A stretch of 64,000 nt of DNA, taken from NCBI RefSeq assembly GCF_015277855.1, contig NZ_CP063812.1:3100001-3164000 (forward strand), in the 5' to 3' direction. The notes below the pieces were generated by a model that searched no databases, was not told where the DNA came from, and saw only the letters and a program-made list of their open reading frames with translations. How positions within the stretch are numbered: position 1 is the stretch's first letter; every line of letters starts with the position of its first letter. The stretch is from Microbacterium cremeum (GTDB lineage Bacteria; Actinomycetota; Actinomycetes; Actinomycetales; Microbacteriaceae). Positions 31,904 through 40,760 of the stretch are shown here, in pieces. Both the position numbers and the translations under genes were made by a program.

Positions 31904-33661
31904 TTACGAGTCCGCCGGCTCGGACGCCTCGGCCGGGGCGCCGGTGGCTGCGTCGATCTCGGCATCCGCCGACTCGCTCTGCTCGACCAGTTCGGCGAGT
32001 TCGGCGTCGACATCGTCCGCCGACACGTCGTCGGGCGACGACTCCTGGGGCACGGCCTCGACATCGGACTCGACGTCGGACTCGGCCTCGATCTCGGACT
32101 CGTCGGCCCCAGCCTCACCGGAGGCGTCGGGGGCGGCATCCGTCGTCGTCTCGACGTGCTCCTCGACGTCGACGTCACCCTCGGCGTCGGCCTCGTCCGT
32201 CGCCGAGTCGGCGTCGATCGCGACCTCAGACGCCTCGCGCGGCTCGTCGGCGAGGACGGATGCCTCGGCGGCGGTGTCCGCGGCGGGCGCGGCATCCGTC
32301 CCGTCGTCCTCGGCAGGCGCGAGGGGCGCCTCGGGACGGATGAGCTCCTTCACCTCGGCCATGAAGCTCGTGAGCTGATGCTGCTGCCAGCGCAGCTGGC
32401 GGGTGCGGTCCTCGGCATCGCGAAGCACCGCCTGCGAGTGCGTCGTGACGAGCTCCATGATGCGCTGCGCCTTCGCACGCGCCTGGTCGAGGTGATCGCG
32501 GGCGCGCATCGCGGCGTCGGCCTCGATCTGCTGCGCCTGCGCCCGGACGAGCCGCTCGAAGTCGTCGGCCTTCGCCGACACGCGCTGCGCGTGCTCGAGC
32601 GACGCGGCGACCTGCTCGTTGGCGTCCTGCGTGATGCGCTCGGCGTGGGCGACGGCCTGATTGTGCAGCACGAGGAACTCCTGGTGCGCGTCGTCCTGAC
32701 GGCGGCTGAGGGATGCCTCGAACTCCAGCGCGCGCACGCGCAGCTCGCGCACCGCCTCCTCGGCCTCCGAACGGTCGCGCGCGGTCTCGCGCGCCACCAT
32801 CGACCGCAGCGCCGCCGCGCCCTTCTCGGCCTCGGAACGGATCGCGGCCGCCTCGCGCTCCGCCTGCGCCACCTTCTCGGCGGCGTGCGCGGCCTCCCGC
32901 TCGATGCGCGCCTGGTGCGCCGTCAGCTCGGTGTCGATCCGCAGGCGCACCTGCTGAGCCTCGTGCTGGGCCTGCGAGACGATGCCGTCCGCCTCGGCCT
33001 GCGCCGAGCGGCGGCGGTTGTCGACCTCCTCGCGCGCGGCTTCGAGCAGACGGTCGCCCTGCACGGTCGCGTTGCGGATGAGGACGCTCGCCTGGTCTTC
33101 GGCGACGCGCAGGATCTCTTCGAACTGAGGGCGGCCCGCCGATTCGGTCGAGGCGCCGATCAGCTCTTCGCTGAGCGCCTGGACCTGCTGCTCGGCATGA
33201 GCCGTCTGGGCGGCCGCGGCGGCCAGTTCCGCGCGCAGGCGCTCGACCTCCTCGCCCTCCTGGGAGCGCGAGACCGCGAACTGCTCCTTCAGCCGCTCGA
33301 TCTCGTCACGGTGCCGGGCCTCGATCTCGGCGAGCTGCGCGCGCAGCTGGTCGGCCTCGCCGCCGCCCTGCGTCCTGGCGGCATCGAGCTCGGCCTCGAG
33401 CCGCTCCGCCTTGGCGCGGCTCTGCGCCACGGCAGCGCCCGCGCGGCGCTGGTGCTGCTTGAGCTGGGCGACCTCGTCCCCGGCGGCGCGGATGCGCGCG
33501 TTCAGCCCGGCGATCGCCGCGTCGACCTCGTCCTTGTCGTAGCCGCGGAACGCCGTCGCGAAGGCCGCACCGAACGACGTCGTCGCGGTGTCGCCGATCA
33601 GGCTGTCGAACGGATGGGGGGCCTCGGGGGTGCCTTCGGCCGGTGCGGCGTTGTCGGACAT
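31904..33661 (-). CDS. DivIVA/FilP-like coiled-coil cytoskeletal protein with acidic tail
   Basis: A 585-residue protein. Residues about 28-55 (FGAAFATAFRGYDKDEVDAAIAGLNARI) are a DivIVA-type membrane/pole-targeting motif. Residues about 55-430 are heptad-rich coiled coil (Ala/Glu/Gln/Arg), as in Streptomyces FilP/Scy and mycobacterial Wag31 relatives. The last about 135 residues are a disordered, very acidic tail (many Asp, Glu, Ala, Ser). Expected role: scaffold for polar growth or division. GGAG precedes ATG 33661. Coiled-coil length and the tail are larger than in standard DivIVA, so a direct Wag31 orthologue is unlikely. Confidence 0.85.
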   Translation of the reverse strand: MSDNAAPAEGTPEAPHPFDSLIGDTATTSFGAAFATAFRGYDKDEVDAAIAGLNARIRAAGDEVAQLKQHQRRAGAAVAQSRAKAERLEAELDAARTQGGGEADQLRAQLAEIEARHRDEIERLKEQFAVSRSQEGEEVERLRAELAAAAAQTAHAEQQVQALSEELIGASTESAGRPQFEEILRVAEDQASVLIRNATVQGDRLLEAAREEVDNRRRSAQAEADGIVSQAQHEAQQVRLRIDTELTAHQARIEREAAHAAEKVAQAEREAAAIRSEAEKGAAALRSMVARETARDRSEAEEAVRELRVRALEFEASLSRRQDDAHQEFLVLHNQAVAHAERITQDANEQVAASLEHAQRVSAKADDFERLVRAQAQQIEADAAMRARDHLDQARAKAQRIMELVTTHSQAVLRDAEDRTRQLRWQQHQLTSFMAEVKELIRPEAPLAPAEDDGTDAAPAADTAAEASVLADEPREASEVAIDADSATDEADAEGDVDVEEHVETTTDAAPDASGEAGADESEIEAESDVESDVEAVPQESSPDDVSADDVDAELAELVEQSESADAEIDAATGAPAEASEPADS

Positions 33662-33941
33662 GTGCGTCTCCGGTTCTCTCAGAGTTGTGGGACCACAAGC
33701 GCGAGGGCGTCCTCCGCGCTGTGCTGCCGAGGGCGGAGCCGACGACGCTCACCGCGCAAAGGCACGCTCCAGGACGACACCGGGGGGGGATCGTGTCGCA
33801 GGATGTCTGCGCTTCGGGGGTAGGTCGAAGGATACCTCCCCCGTCTATGTCTCGGAAACACTCCGGGATCCGGCCCTTCGCGCTTCTTCTGCAGGAGTGC
33901 GGCGTCGCTCCGAGCGGTGCTGCGAGACCCGGGAGGAGCCG

Positions 33942-35855
33942 TCACCCGCCGGCGAGCCACCGGCGGTAGGCGTCGAAGGACGACGGCCGACCCAGGAAGG
34001 CCTCCACCATGTCTTTCGCGTCGCGCGATCCTCCACGCTCGAGCACCTCGGTGCGGTAGCGACGCGCGGCCTGCGGGTCCATGAGCCCGTTCCGGAACCC
34101 GCTCAGCAGATCGCGCGCGATGACGAGGCTCCACTGGTACGTGTAGTAGCACGCGCCGTAGCCGGTGAGATGACCGAACCCCGCATAGGGGTGCAGACCG
34201 GGCAGCGGCTGGACCGGGCTCGTCGAGGAGTAGAGCCGCTCGGTCTCGCCCTGCAGGTCGGCCGGCCGGTCGACGTGCAGGTGGTACGAGACGTTGGCGT
34301 GACCCAGCTGACGGCGGACCTCCAGCGCACGGCCGAACGCGTCGGCCGTGCGCATGCGCGCGACGAGGTCGGCCGGGATGGGCGCCCCGCCCGCGTCGGC
34401 CGTGAAGGACGCCAGCACGTCCGCGTCCCACGCCCACTCCTCGAGGAGCTGGCTCGGCGCCTCGACGAAGTCCCACTCGGACTGCACGCCCGAGAAGCGG
34501 GCGAACCGCTGCCGACCGCCCAGGATCTCGTGCACGAGGTGCCCGAACTCGTGGAAGAACGTCACGACCTCGTCGTGCTCGAGCAGACCGCGCGAGAAGT
34601 TGCACAGGAGCGCGGCCTCGGGAAGGACGCGGCCGCGCACGCCTGGCGCCAGCGGGAAGCACGCCGCGTGACTGAACTTGCCGTCGCGCGGATGCAGATC
34701 GAGATGGATGCGACCGATGCGCAGCCCGTCGCGCACCACGTCGTAGGAGCGCACGTCCTCGTGCCATGTCGGCATGTCGACGGGCACGTACTCGACGTCG
34801 AGCAGTCGCCCGGTGACCTCGAGCACGCCCTCCACCACGCGCTCGAACGGGAAGTACGAGCGCACGAGCTGGGGGTCGACGCCGTGGCGCTCCGCCTTCA
34901 GCACGCTCAGCAGGTGCCAGAAGTCCGCGATCGTGACGGTGTCGGCATCGGGCACGTCGCGCCGCAGCCGCTCCAGCAGCAGCGGGTACTCGGCCTCGGC
35001 CGCCTCGCGGGAGGCCTCGTCGAGGCGAGCCAGGAAGACCGGGATCTGCGCGCCGCCCCCGATCATGCGCGTCTCGGTCTCGTAGTCCGCCCAGTCCGGG
35101 TAGCCCAGCAGACGGGCGCGTTCGGCCCGCACCTCGACCAGCTCCGCGAGCACCGGCTCGTTCTCTGGCCACGCCATGTCGTTGTAGGCGCTCACGAGGG
35201 CGACACGGGTCGCGCGGTCGGTCGCGTACTCGCGCACCGGCATGAGGTCGGGGTAGTCGGTCGTCAACGTCACGAGGCCCCGCTCGTCGGCCGGGTGCGC
35301 GTCGACGAAGTCCTGCGGCAGCCCGGCGAGCCCGGCGAGCGGCACCGTCACCTCGCGGCGTCCTTCTCGGATGTTCCGCGAGAAGGCGAGCGACAGCTCG
35401 GTGTCGCGGTCGGCGAGCTGCCGGACGCGCTCGCGCTCGGCATCCGTCAGCTCCACTCCCCCGCGCCGGAAGTCGCGGAGCAGATGCTCCAGCAGTCGTG
35501 CCTCGTCGGCGTCGAGGCCGTCCGCGGGGGTGTCGGCGAACGCGCGCCAGAGTTCGCGGTCGAGCAGCCGCGACGCCGCCACCGACTCGACCGCCTGCAC
35601 CTGCTCCTCGGCGATGGCCCGCACCGACGCGTCGGGATGCGCCTCGCTCACCACGTACGCCTGGCTGAGAGCCTCGTGCAGTGCGATGTCGGCGTCGTTC
35701 CACAGCTCGAGACGCTCGACTGTCGTCAGTCCCGGCTCGGTCCTCAGCCGGGCATCGACCTCGGCGACGCGGGCCAGCCGCTCGGCAGGGCGGTCGGCGG
35801 CGAAGGCGGCCCAGCCTGCGGCATCGGTCGGGAACGGCAGCGGCTCGATGGTCAC
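33942..35855 (-). CDS. M3-family metallopeptidase (oligopeptidase/peptidyl-dipeptidase type)
   Basis: A 637-residue cytoplasmic zinc oligopeptidase that trims short peptides. The zinc motif HEFGHLVHEIL is at about residues 436-446, with the third ligand in EAPSQLLEEWAWD about 30 residues on. HPYAGFGHLTGYGACYYTYQWS carries the conserved substrate-binding His/Tyr residues of thimet-type peptidases. Length is typical and there is no signal peptide. It could process peptides from an importer such as the one at the left of the window; that link is inference. Confidence 0.92.
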   Translation of the reverse strand: MTIEPLPFPTDAAGWAAFAADRPAERLARVAEVDARLRTEPGLTTVERLELWNDADIALHEALSQAYVVSEAHPDASVRAIAEEQVQAVESVAASRLLDRELWRAFADTPADGLDADEARLLEHLLRDFRRGGVELTDAERERVRQLADRDTELSLAFSRNIREGRREVTVPLAGLAGLPQDFVDAHPADERGLVTLTTDYPDLMPVREYATDRATRVALVSAYNDMAWPENEPVLAELVEVRAERARLLGYPDWADYETETRMIGGGAQIPVFLARLDEASREAAEAEYPLLLERLRRDVPDADTVTIADFWHLLSVLKAERHGVDPQLVRSYFPFERVVEGVLEVTGRLLDVEYVPVDMPTWHEDVRSYDVVRDGLRIGRIHLDLHPRDGKFSHAACFPLAPGVRGRVLPEAALLCNFSRGLLEHDEVVTFFHEFGHLVHEILGGRQRFARFSGVQSEWDFVEAPSQLLEEWAWDADVLASFTADAGGAPIPADLVARMRTADAFGRALEVRRQLGHANVSYHLHVDRPADLQGETERLYSSTSPVQPLPGLHPYAGFGHLTGYGACYYTYQWSLVIARDLLSGFRNGLMDPQAARRYRTEVLERGGSRDAKDMVEAFLGRPSSFDAYRRWLAGG

Positions 35856-35895
35856 CGTCCGAGCCTATTGCCGCGCCGCGACATCGCGTCGAGCG

Positions 35896-36483
35896 TCAGG
35901 GCAGCGCGCCGACGCTCGCGAGCGCGAGACGGATGAGCGTGCCGCGCCCGCCCTCCATCTCGGCGGAGAGCGCGTCGGATGCCGCTTCCGCGGGCGTGAG
36001 CCACGTCACCTCGAGCGCATCCTGGCGCGGCTCGCACGTGCCGGTGACGGGAACGACGAACGCGAGCGACACGGCGTGCTGCCGGTCGTCGTGGAACGCG
36101 CTCACACCCGGCAGCGGGAAGTACTCGGCGACCGTGAAGGGCACCGGCTGCGGAGGGAGCATCGGGAACGCCATCGGGCCGAGATCGTTCTCGAGGTGAC
36201 GGAACAGCGCGTCGCGCACCGTCTCGCCGTAGCGCACCCTGCCCGACACGATCGTGCGGGTGATCTCGCCCACCGGGGTGGCGCGCAGCAGGATGCCGAT
36301 CTCGGTGACCTGGCCCATGCCGTCGGTGCGCACCGGAATGCCCTCGACGTACAGCATGGGCAGCCGCCGGCGGGCCTCTTCGAGCTCGATGTCGCTGAGC
36401 CAGGCGGGGTTCGAGACGTTCCCGGACGGCGGGCCGAACGGCTCGTCGCCCGCCGGCTCGGGGTCGGGGGTGCGCACGGACAT
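35896..36483 (-). CDS. NUDIX-like protein (DUF4916 type)
   Basis: A 195-residue protein with a NUDIX-related fold (VTEIGILLRAT ... GRVRYGETVRDALFRHLENDLGPMAFPMLP ... VTWLTPAEA). The classical Nudix box GX5EX7REUXEEXGU is not intact (RYGETVRDALFRHLENDLGP keeps only part), so pyrophosphatase activity is doubtful; actinobacterial homologues are annotated DUF4916. AGGAGGC precedes ATG 36483. Confidence 0.78.
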   Translation of the reverse strand: MSVRTPDPEPAGDEPFGPPSGNVSNPAWLSDIELEEARRRLPMLYVEGIPVRTDGMGQVTEIGILLRATPVGEITRTIVSGRVRYGETVRDALFRHLENDLGPMAFPMLPPQPVPFTVAEYFPLPGVSAFHDDRQHAVSLAFVVPVTGTCEPRQDALEVTWLTPAEAASDALSAEMEGGRGTLIRLALASVGALP

Positions 36484-36581
36484 GCCTCCTGTATACCCCT
36501 TCGCCCGGCGTTGCGGTCGCGCCACTGCCACATGCGGGGCTGTCGTCAGTACGCTGACTCCCATCCGGATCGGAGGACGAG

Positions 36582-37202
36582 ATGAACGCAGAGCCTGACA
36601 GCCGCTTCACCCGCATCCAGGACGTCGTCGGTGTGTTCCTGCTCTCGATCACGGCGGTCCTCACCGCGTGGTGCGGCTTCGAGTCGTCGAAGTGGGGCGG
36701 CGAGATGTCGATCGCGTTCAGCCAGGCCTCGTCCTCCCGGATCCAGGCGGCCAGCGCCGCGGGAGAGGCCCGCTCGGCCGAGCAGTTCGACCTCACCGTC
36801 TACGCGCAATGGGTCGTCGCCACCGCCGACGGCAAGACCGAGCTGGCCCAGTACATCGAGGATCGCTTCACGCCGCATTTCGCCACCGCCTTCGACGCGT
36901 GGCAGGACGATGGAATGGCAGAGAACGGCCCCTTCGCCCGGGAGGAGTACGTTCCGCCCGGACAGGTCGAGGCCGAAGAGCTCAACGCCCGCGCCGACGC
37001 CAAGTTCGCCGAGGCCCTCGCCGACAATCAGCGCGGCGACAACTACTCCCTCCTCACGGTGCTCTTCGCACTGGTGCTGTTCCTCACCGCGATGTCTCAG
37101 CGCGATGTCAAGACGTGGATCGGGCGCGCCCTCCTCGGCCTGGCGATCGCGGTCGACATCGTCGCGATCGTCATCCTCTTCACGTTCCCGATCAAGATCT
37201 GA
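36582..37202 (+). CDS. Hypothetical membrane protein (DUF4337-like)
   Basis: A 206-residue protein with one N-terminal membrane segment (about residues 14-32, VVGVFLLSITAVLTAWCGFE), an extracytoplasmic or cytoplasmic helical middle rich in Ala/Glu, and two segments at the end (about residues 150-167 and 178-203). This layout resembles the DUF4337-like family. No function is known. A good ribosome site (GGAGGACG) precedes ATG 36582. Divergent from the NUDIX-like gene. Confidence 0.72.
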   Translation: MNAEPDSRFTRIQDVVGVFLLSITAVLTAWCGFESSKWGGEMSIAFSQASSSRIQAASAAGEARSAEQFDLTVYAQWVVATADGKTELAQYIEDRFTPHFATAFDAWQDDGMAENGPFAREEYVPPGQVEAEELNARADAKFAEALADNQRGDNYSLLTVLFALVLFLTAMSQRDVKTWIGRALLGLAIAVDIVAIVILFTFPIKI

Positions 37203-37311
37203 GGCGCGTCCCACGCGTGCGGTGCACGCCTTGTCGCGGACCGGGTCCGGGCGTAGCGTGCGAGCTGCCGGCCCATCCCGGCGCCGGCCCGACAGGAAGT
37301 GAGGACACACC

Positions 37312-37740
37312 ATGCGCAAAGCCACTCGCGCCGCGCTCGCCACGGCGGCGATCGCGGTGCTGGCTTTCGGAGGGGGCGCCGCCGCCAGCGCGGCACCGGC
37401 GATACCCGTCAACAACGGTCAGGAGACCACGGGCGCCGAGGGCGGCGCACACGGGTTCTTCTCGTACACGATCGACGGCGACGAGTTCTGCTACACGCTC
37501 GAGGTCGAGGGGCTGACGGCGCCCGCCGTCGCCGCCCACATCCACGTCGCACCGCGAAAGGTCGCGGGGCCGATCGTGGTGCCGCTGATCGTCCCGAACG
37601 CGACGACGTTCGACATCAGCGGATGCACGACCGCCGATCCCGCCGTGCTCGCGGCGATCGCCGCGAATCCGCGGGACTACTACGTGAACGTCCACACGCC
37701 CACGTACCCCGGCGGTGAGGTGCGCGGCCAGCTGAAGTGA
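37312..37740 (+). CDS. Secreted CHRD-domain protein
   Basis: A 142-residue secreted protein. A Sec signal peptide (KATRAALATAAIAVLAFGGGAAASAAPA, cleavage about residue 28) precedes a CHRD domain: LEVEGLTAPAVAAHIHVAPRKVAGPIVVPL, then NPRDYYVNVHTPTYPGGEVRGQL, the classical YVNVHT...PGGEIRGQL end. CHRD domains occur in chordin and in many bacterial secreted proteins of unknown role. Two cysteines could form a disulfide. Confidence 0.9.
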   Translation: MRKATRAALATAAIAVLAFGGGAAASAAPAIPVNNGQETTGAEGGAHGFFSYTIDGDEFCYTLEVEGLTAPAVAAHIHVAPRKVAGPIVVPLIVPNATTFDISGCTTADPAVLAAIAANPRDYYVNVHTPTYPGGEVRGQLK

Positions 37741-37774
37741 CGACGACGTCCGAGCGGCGAGGCAGGATGGAGGC

Positions 37775-38443
37775 GTGAGTCCGCACGAGCCTCTCGATTC
37801 CGATGCCGTCCTGTGGTCGGCCGAGCCCGCGGAGCGAGCCGGCCGGCCGCTGCTGGTGCTGCTCCACGGCTACGGGGCCGACGAGCGCGATCTGTTCGCC
37901 CTCGCGCCGCACCTGCCCGGCGATTTCGTCGTCGCGGCCGTCCGCGCACCGCTCGCTCCGCCGTTCCCGGCCCCCGGGTATTCGTGGTTTCCCATCGAGG
38001 GCCTCGAGAGCAGGGATGCCGCGCACGTCACGTCCGCGGCGCACCGGCTCGTCGCCTGGACGGATGCCGCGGCCGGCGCGTCCGACCGCATCGGCCTCCT
38101 CGGCTTCTCGCAGGGCGGTGCCGTCGCCCTGCAGGCGATGCGCCTCGAGCCGCAGCGATACCGGTTCGCGGTGAACCTCTCGGGCTATGTCACGCCGGGC
38201 GGACTGCCCCGCGACGCCGAGCTCGCCGACCGCCGCCCGCCCGTCTTCTGGGGACGCGGCACCCATGACGACGTCATCCCGCCCTTCCTCGTCGAGCACT
38301 CGACCCAGTGGCTTCCCGACCACGTCGACCTCAGCGGGCGCGTGTACCCGGGACTCACCCACAGTGTCTCGGAGCAGGAGCTCGCCGATGTCGTGACCTT
38401 CCTCGACAAGCAGCTGGAGCAGCTCGCCGACGACGCCGGCTGA
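37775..38443 (+). CDS. Alpha/beta-hydrolase (phospholipase/carboxylesterase family)
   Basis: A 222-residue esterase. LLVLLHGYGADERDL forms the oxyanion region, the nucleophile Ser is in GLLGFSQGGAVAL (about residue 112), Asp in WGRGTHDDVIPP and His in YPGLTHSVS (about residue 196) complete the triad. Family members hydrolyse short acyl or lysophospholipid esters. GTG 37775 start. It ends just before the leader region of the ABC-F gene. Confidence 0.88.
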   Translation: MSPHEPLDSDAVLWSAEPAERAGRPLLVLLHGYGADERDLFALAPHLPGDFVVAAVRAPLAPPFPAPGYSWFPIEGLESRDAAHVTSAAHRLVAWTDAAAGASDRIGLLGFSQGGAVALQAMRLEPQRYRFAVNLSGYVTPGGLPRDAELADRRPPVFWGRGTHDDVIPPFLVEHSTQWLPDHVDLSGRVYPGLTHSVSEQELADVVTFLDKQLEQLADDAG

Positions 38444-38486
38444 CCTTGCGGCCGCAGCGCCTGTTCCGCGGCGGGGCGGCATCCGC

Positions 38487-38492
38487 TATCGT
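38487..38492 (+). promoter_or_regulatory. Possible -10 box for the ABC-F leader transcript
   Basis: TATCGT lies about 40 bases before the short leader reading frame. No good -35 hexamer is seen, so confidence is low. Confidence 0.35.
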
Positions 38493-38529
38493 GGCTGTCG
38501 GCCTTTGTCCCCCGAGGTGAGGAACTCCC

Positions 38530-38559
38530 TTGAAGCTGATCGACGCGACCGCGCTGTAA
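38530..38559 (+). CDS. Nine-residue leader peptide MKLIDATAL
   Basis: TTG 38530 to TAA 38559 encodes MKLIDATAL. It is preceded by GAGGTGAGGA (38514-38523), an excellent ribosome site 6 bases away, so translation is likely despite the tiny size. It lies 157 bp before the ABC-F start and just before a hairpin cascade. The last codons contain GCGCTG, which can pair with CAGCGC at 38589-38594. This is the arrangement expected of a ribosome-stalling leader controlling an antibiotic-resistance ATPase. Confidence 0.7.
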   Translation: MKLIDATAL

Positions 38560-38639
38560 TCGCGCTGCTCCGTCGTTCCTCGACGCCTCAGCGCTCCATG
38601 ATTCCGCGCTGGCGTCGATCGGCCGTTCCGGCCCCGGTC
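38551..38639 (+). promoter_or_regulatory. Probable translation-coupled attenuator
   Basis: CAGCGC at 38589-38594 can pair with GCGCTG at 38551-38556 (end of the leader frame), at 38562-38567, or at 38606-38611. The last choice belongs to the larger stem CGACGCCTCAGCGC (38581-38594) with GCGCTGGCGTCG (38606-38617). A further small stem, GGCCGTTCCGGCC, follows (38621-38633). A ribosome stalled in the leader would mask the first GCGCTG and change which stem forms. Mechanism is inference. Confidence 0.6.
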
Positions 38640-38716
38640 TTCTGAGCCCGTCATCGGGCGCGATCCCGGGCATGCCACGGCTCCGGTGTCAGCGCATGAC
38701 TGACTCAGGAGGCCTC

Positions 38717-40435
38717 ATGCCTGCACACACCCTCACCCCATCGATCGTCCTCGATCGCGTCTCGTTCTCGTGGCCCGACGGCACGGTGGCGCTCTCCGAC
38801 CTCTCCGGGTCGTTCGGCACCGGCCGCACCGGACTCGTCGGCCGCAACGGCTCGGGCAAGTCGACGCTGCTGCGTCTCATCGCCGGCGAGCTCACGCCGT
38901 CGACGGGCCGCATCACGGCGACGAACGCCCTCGACCCTTCCGGAGCGCCCCGGTCCGTGGGCCCGGTCGCGTACCTTCCGCAGCGGCTGACGCTCGACGT
39001 CGACCGACCCGTGGCCGACCTGCTCGGCGTCGGCGCGCCGTTGCGCGCGCTGCGCGCGATCGAGTCGGGCGACCCCGACCCGCGTCACTTCGACGCGGTC
39101 GGGTCGGACTGGGACATCGAGGCGCGCGCGCACGCCGCCCTCGCCGAAGCCGGGCTCGCGCCCGACATGCTGGACCGCTCCGTGGGTCAGCTCTCGGGCG
39201 GCGAGGCGGTGCTGACCGCGGTCGCCGGCATCCGTCTCGGGGCAGCGCCCATCGCCCTGCTCGACGAGCCGACCAACAACCTCGACCGCGACGCCCGCGC
39301 GCGCCTGCACGAGATGGTGCGATCGTGGCGGGGCGCGCTCGTCGTGGTCAGTCACGACACGGCGCTGCTCGAGCTGATGGACGACACCGCCGAGCTGTAC
39401 GACAGCGAGCTGTCGGTGTTCGGCGGTCCGTACTCCCAGTGGCGGGCATGGCTGGATGCCGAGCAGGGCGCTGCGCGCGATGCCGAGCGCGCCGCCAAAC
39501 AGGCGGTGCGCCGCGAGAAGCGGCAGCGCATCGAGGCCGAGACGACGATCGCGCGTCGCGCCGCGATGGGCCGGAAGGCCCAGCTCGAGAAGCGGGTGCC
39601 CAAGATCGTCGCGGGCGGCCGGAAGATGGCTGCCCAGGTCTCGGCCGGCAAGCTCCGCGGCGAGAAGGCCGACCGGGAGGCGAGTGCTCGCGAGGTGCTG
39701 GACGCCGCCGAGCGCCGCGTCCGCGACGACGACACCGTCAGGATCGACCTGCCCGACCCGGGGGTTCCGGCGTCGCGCCGCATCGCGACCATCGGCGACG
39801 GCGAGCGCTCGTGGATCGTCCAGGGCCCCGAACGGGTGGGCCTGATCGGGCCGAACGGCGCCGGCAAGACGACGCTCCTCGAGACGCTGGTGGCCGGAGC
39901 CGTCCCGCACGCAGGGTCGGCACGCACGAGTCGCGGGTACGAGCCCGGAATCGCGCCCCTCCCCAGCCGTGAAGGCTCGCCGATCCTGACGACGGTACGG
40001 GCGGAGCTGCACACGGACCGCGTCGGGTACCTGCCGCAGCGGGTCGACGGGCTCGACGACGCGGCGTCGGTGCTCGAAGTGGTCGCCGCGGCGGCGCCCG
40101 ACGTCGGCACGGTCGAGTTGCGCAACCGCCTCGCGCGGTTCCTCATCCGGGGCGCCGCCGTGCAGCGCCCGGTCGAGACGCTGTCGGGCGGCGAGCGCTT
40201 CCGCGTCGCGCTCGCGCGGCTCATGCTCGCCGATCCGCCGCCGCAGCTGCTGGTGTTCGACGAGCCGACGAACAACCTCGACCTCGACACGGTCGACCAG
40301 CTGGTCGCCGCCCTCGCCGCCTACCGCGGCGCGGTTCTGGTGGTCAGCCACGACGACGCGTTCCTGCAGCGCATCGGCGTCTCGCTCGTCCTCGCACTCG
40401 ACCGCGACGGCACGCTCACCCAGACGCAGCTGTAG
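38717..40435 (+). CDS. ABC-F family ATPase (probable ribosome-protection type)
   Basis: A 572-residue soluble protein with two ABC domains and no membrane part. First Walker A GRNGSGKST (about residues 43-51) and second GPNGAGKTT (about 378-386); signatures LSGGEAVL and LSGGERFR; Walker B text ALLDEPTNNLD and VFDEPTNNLD. The linker (about residues 255-330) is charged helix-rich (ARDAERAAKQAVRREKRQRIEAETTIARRAAMGRKAQ), where ARE-type ABC-F proteins reach into the ribosome. An AGGAGG ribosome site precedes ATG 38717. The upstream leader peptide supports drug-inducible resistance, but a housekeeping ABC-F is possible. Confidence 0.9.
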   Translation: MPAHTLTPSIVLDRVSFSWPDGTVALSDLSGSFGTGRTGLVGRNGSGKSTLLRLIAGELTPSTGRITATNALDPSGAPRSVGPVAYLPQRLTLDVDRPVADLLGVGAPLRALRAIESGDPDPRHFDAVGSDWDIEARAHAALAEAGLAPDMLDRSVGQLSGGEAVLTAVAGIRLGAAPIALLDEPTNNLDRDARARLHEMVRSWRGALVVVSHDTALLELMDDTAELYDSELSVFGGPYSQWRAWLDAEQGAARDAERAAKQAVRREKRQRIEAETTIARRAAMGRKAQLEKRVPKIVAGGRKMAAQVSAGKLRGEKADREASAREVLDAAERRVRDDDTVRIDLPDPGVPASRRIATIGDGERSWIVQGPERVGLIGPNGAGKTTLLETLVAGAVPHAGSARTSRGYEPGIAPLPSREGSPILTTVRAELHTDRVGYLPQRVDGLDDAASVLEVVAAAAPDVGTVELRNRLARFLIRGAAVQRPVETLSGGERFRVALARLMLADPPPQLLVFDEPTNNLDLDTVDQLVAALAAYRGAVLVVSHDDAFLQRIGVSLVLALDRDGTLTQTQL

Positions 40436-40558
40436 CACGCGGGCGCGGGGCCGCGGCATCCGTTCTCCGGAAAGGGGCGGATGCCGCGGCTCGCGCCCGG
40501 GACGATCCGGGGGCCTGCACCCCTGCGCCGAGACCTCGCGCGGCGGGATGATGGAGCC

Positions 40559-40741
40559 ATGAACGCACTCGTGAGGCCTCAGAGAGGCAGATTGATCGCC
40601 GGTGTCTGCGCCGCCGTCGCGGCACGGTTCGGCTGGAACGTCACCCTGGTGCGCATCCTCACCGTGATCGCGGTCGTCGTCTTCGGCCTGTCGCTGTGGG
40701 CGTACATCCTGCTGTGGATCGTGGTCCCGAGCGAGCGCTGA
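40559..40741 (+). CDS. PspC-domain small membrane protein
   Basis: A 60-residue protein that is almost entirely a PspC domain: RGRLIAGVCAAVAARFGWNVTLVRILTVIAVVVFGLSLWAYILLWIVVP, with one amphipathic part and one or two membrane segments. PspC domains sense or respond to membrane stress. ATG 40559 is the natural start; an in-frame extension upstream has no coding character. Confidence 0.88.
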   Translation: MNALVRPQRGRLIAGVCAAVAARFGWNVTLVRILTVIAVVVFGLSLWAYILLWIVVPSER

Positions 40742-40760
40742 ACCGCCTCCGGCGCCCGGC

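Noticed and set aside
33662..33941. Possible small gene between the FilP-like and M3 peptidase genes
   Set aside because: Short open frames here are Arg-rich without a ribosome site or family resemblance. The stretch is more likely the FilP-like gene's promoter region; a G-run/C-run pair near 33815 was too imperfect to call a terminator.
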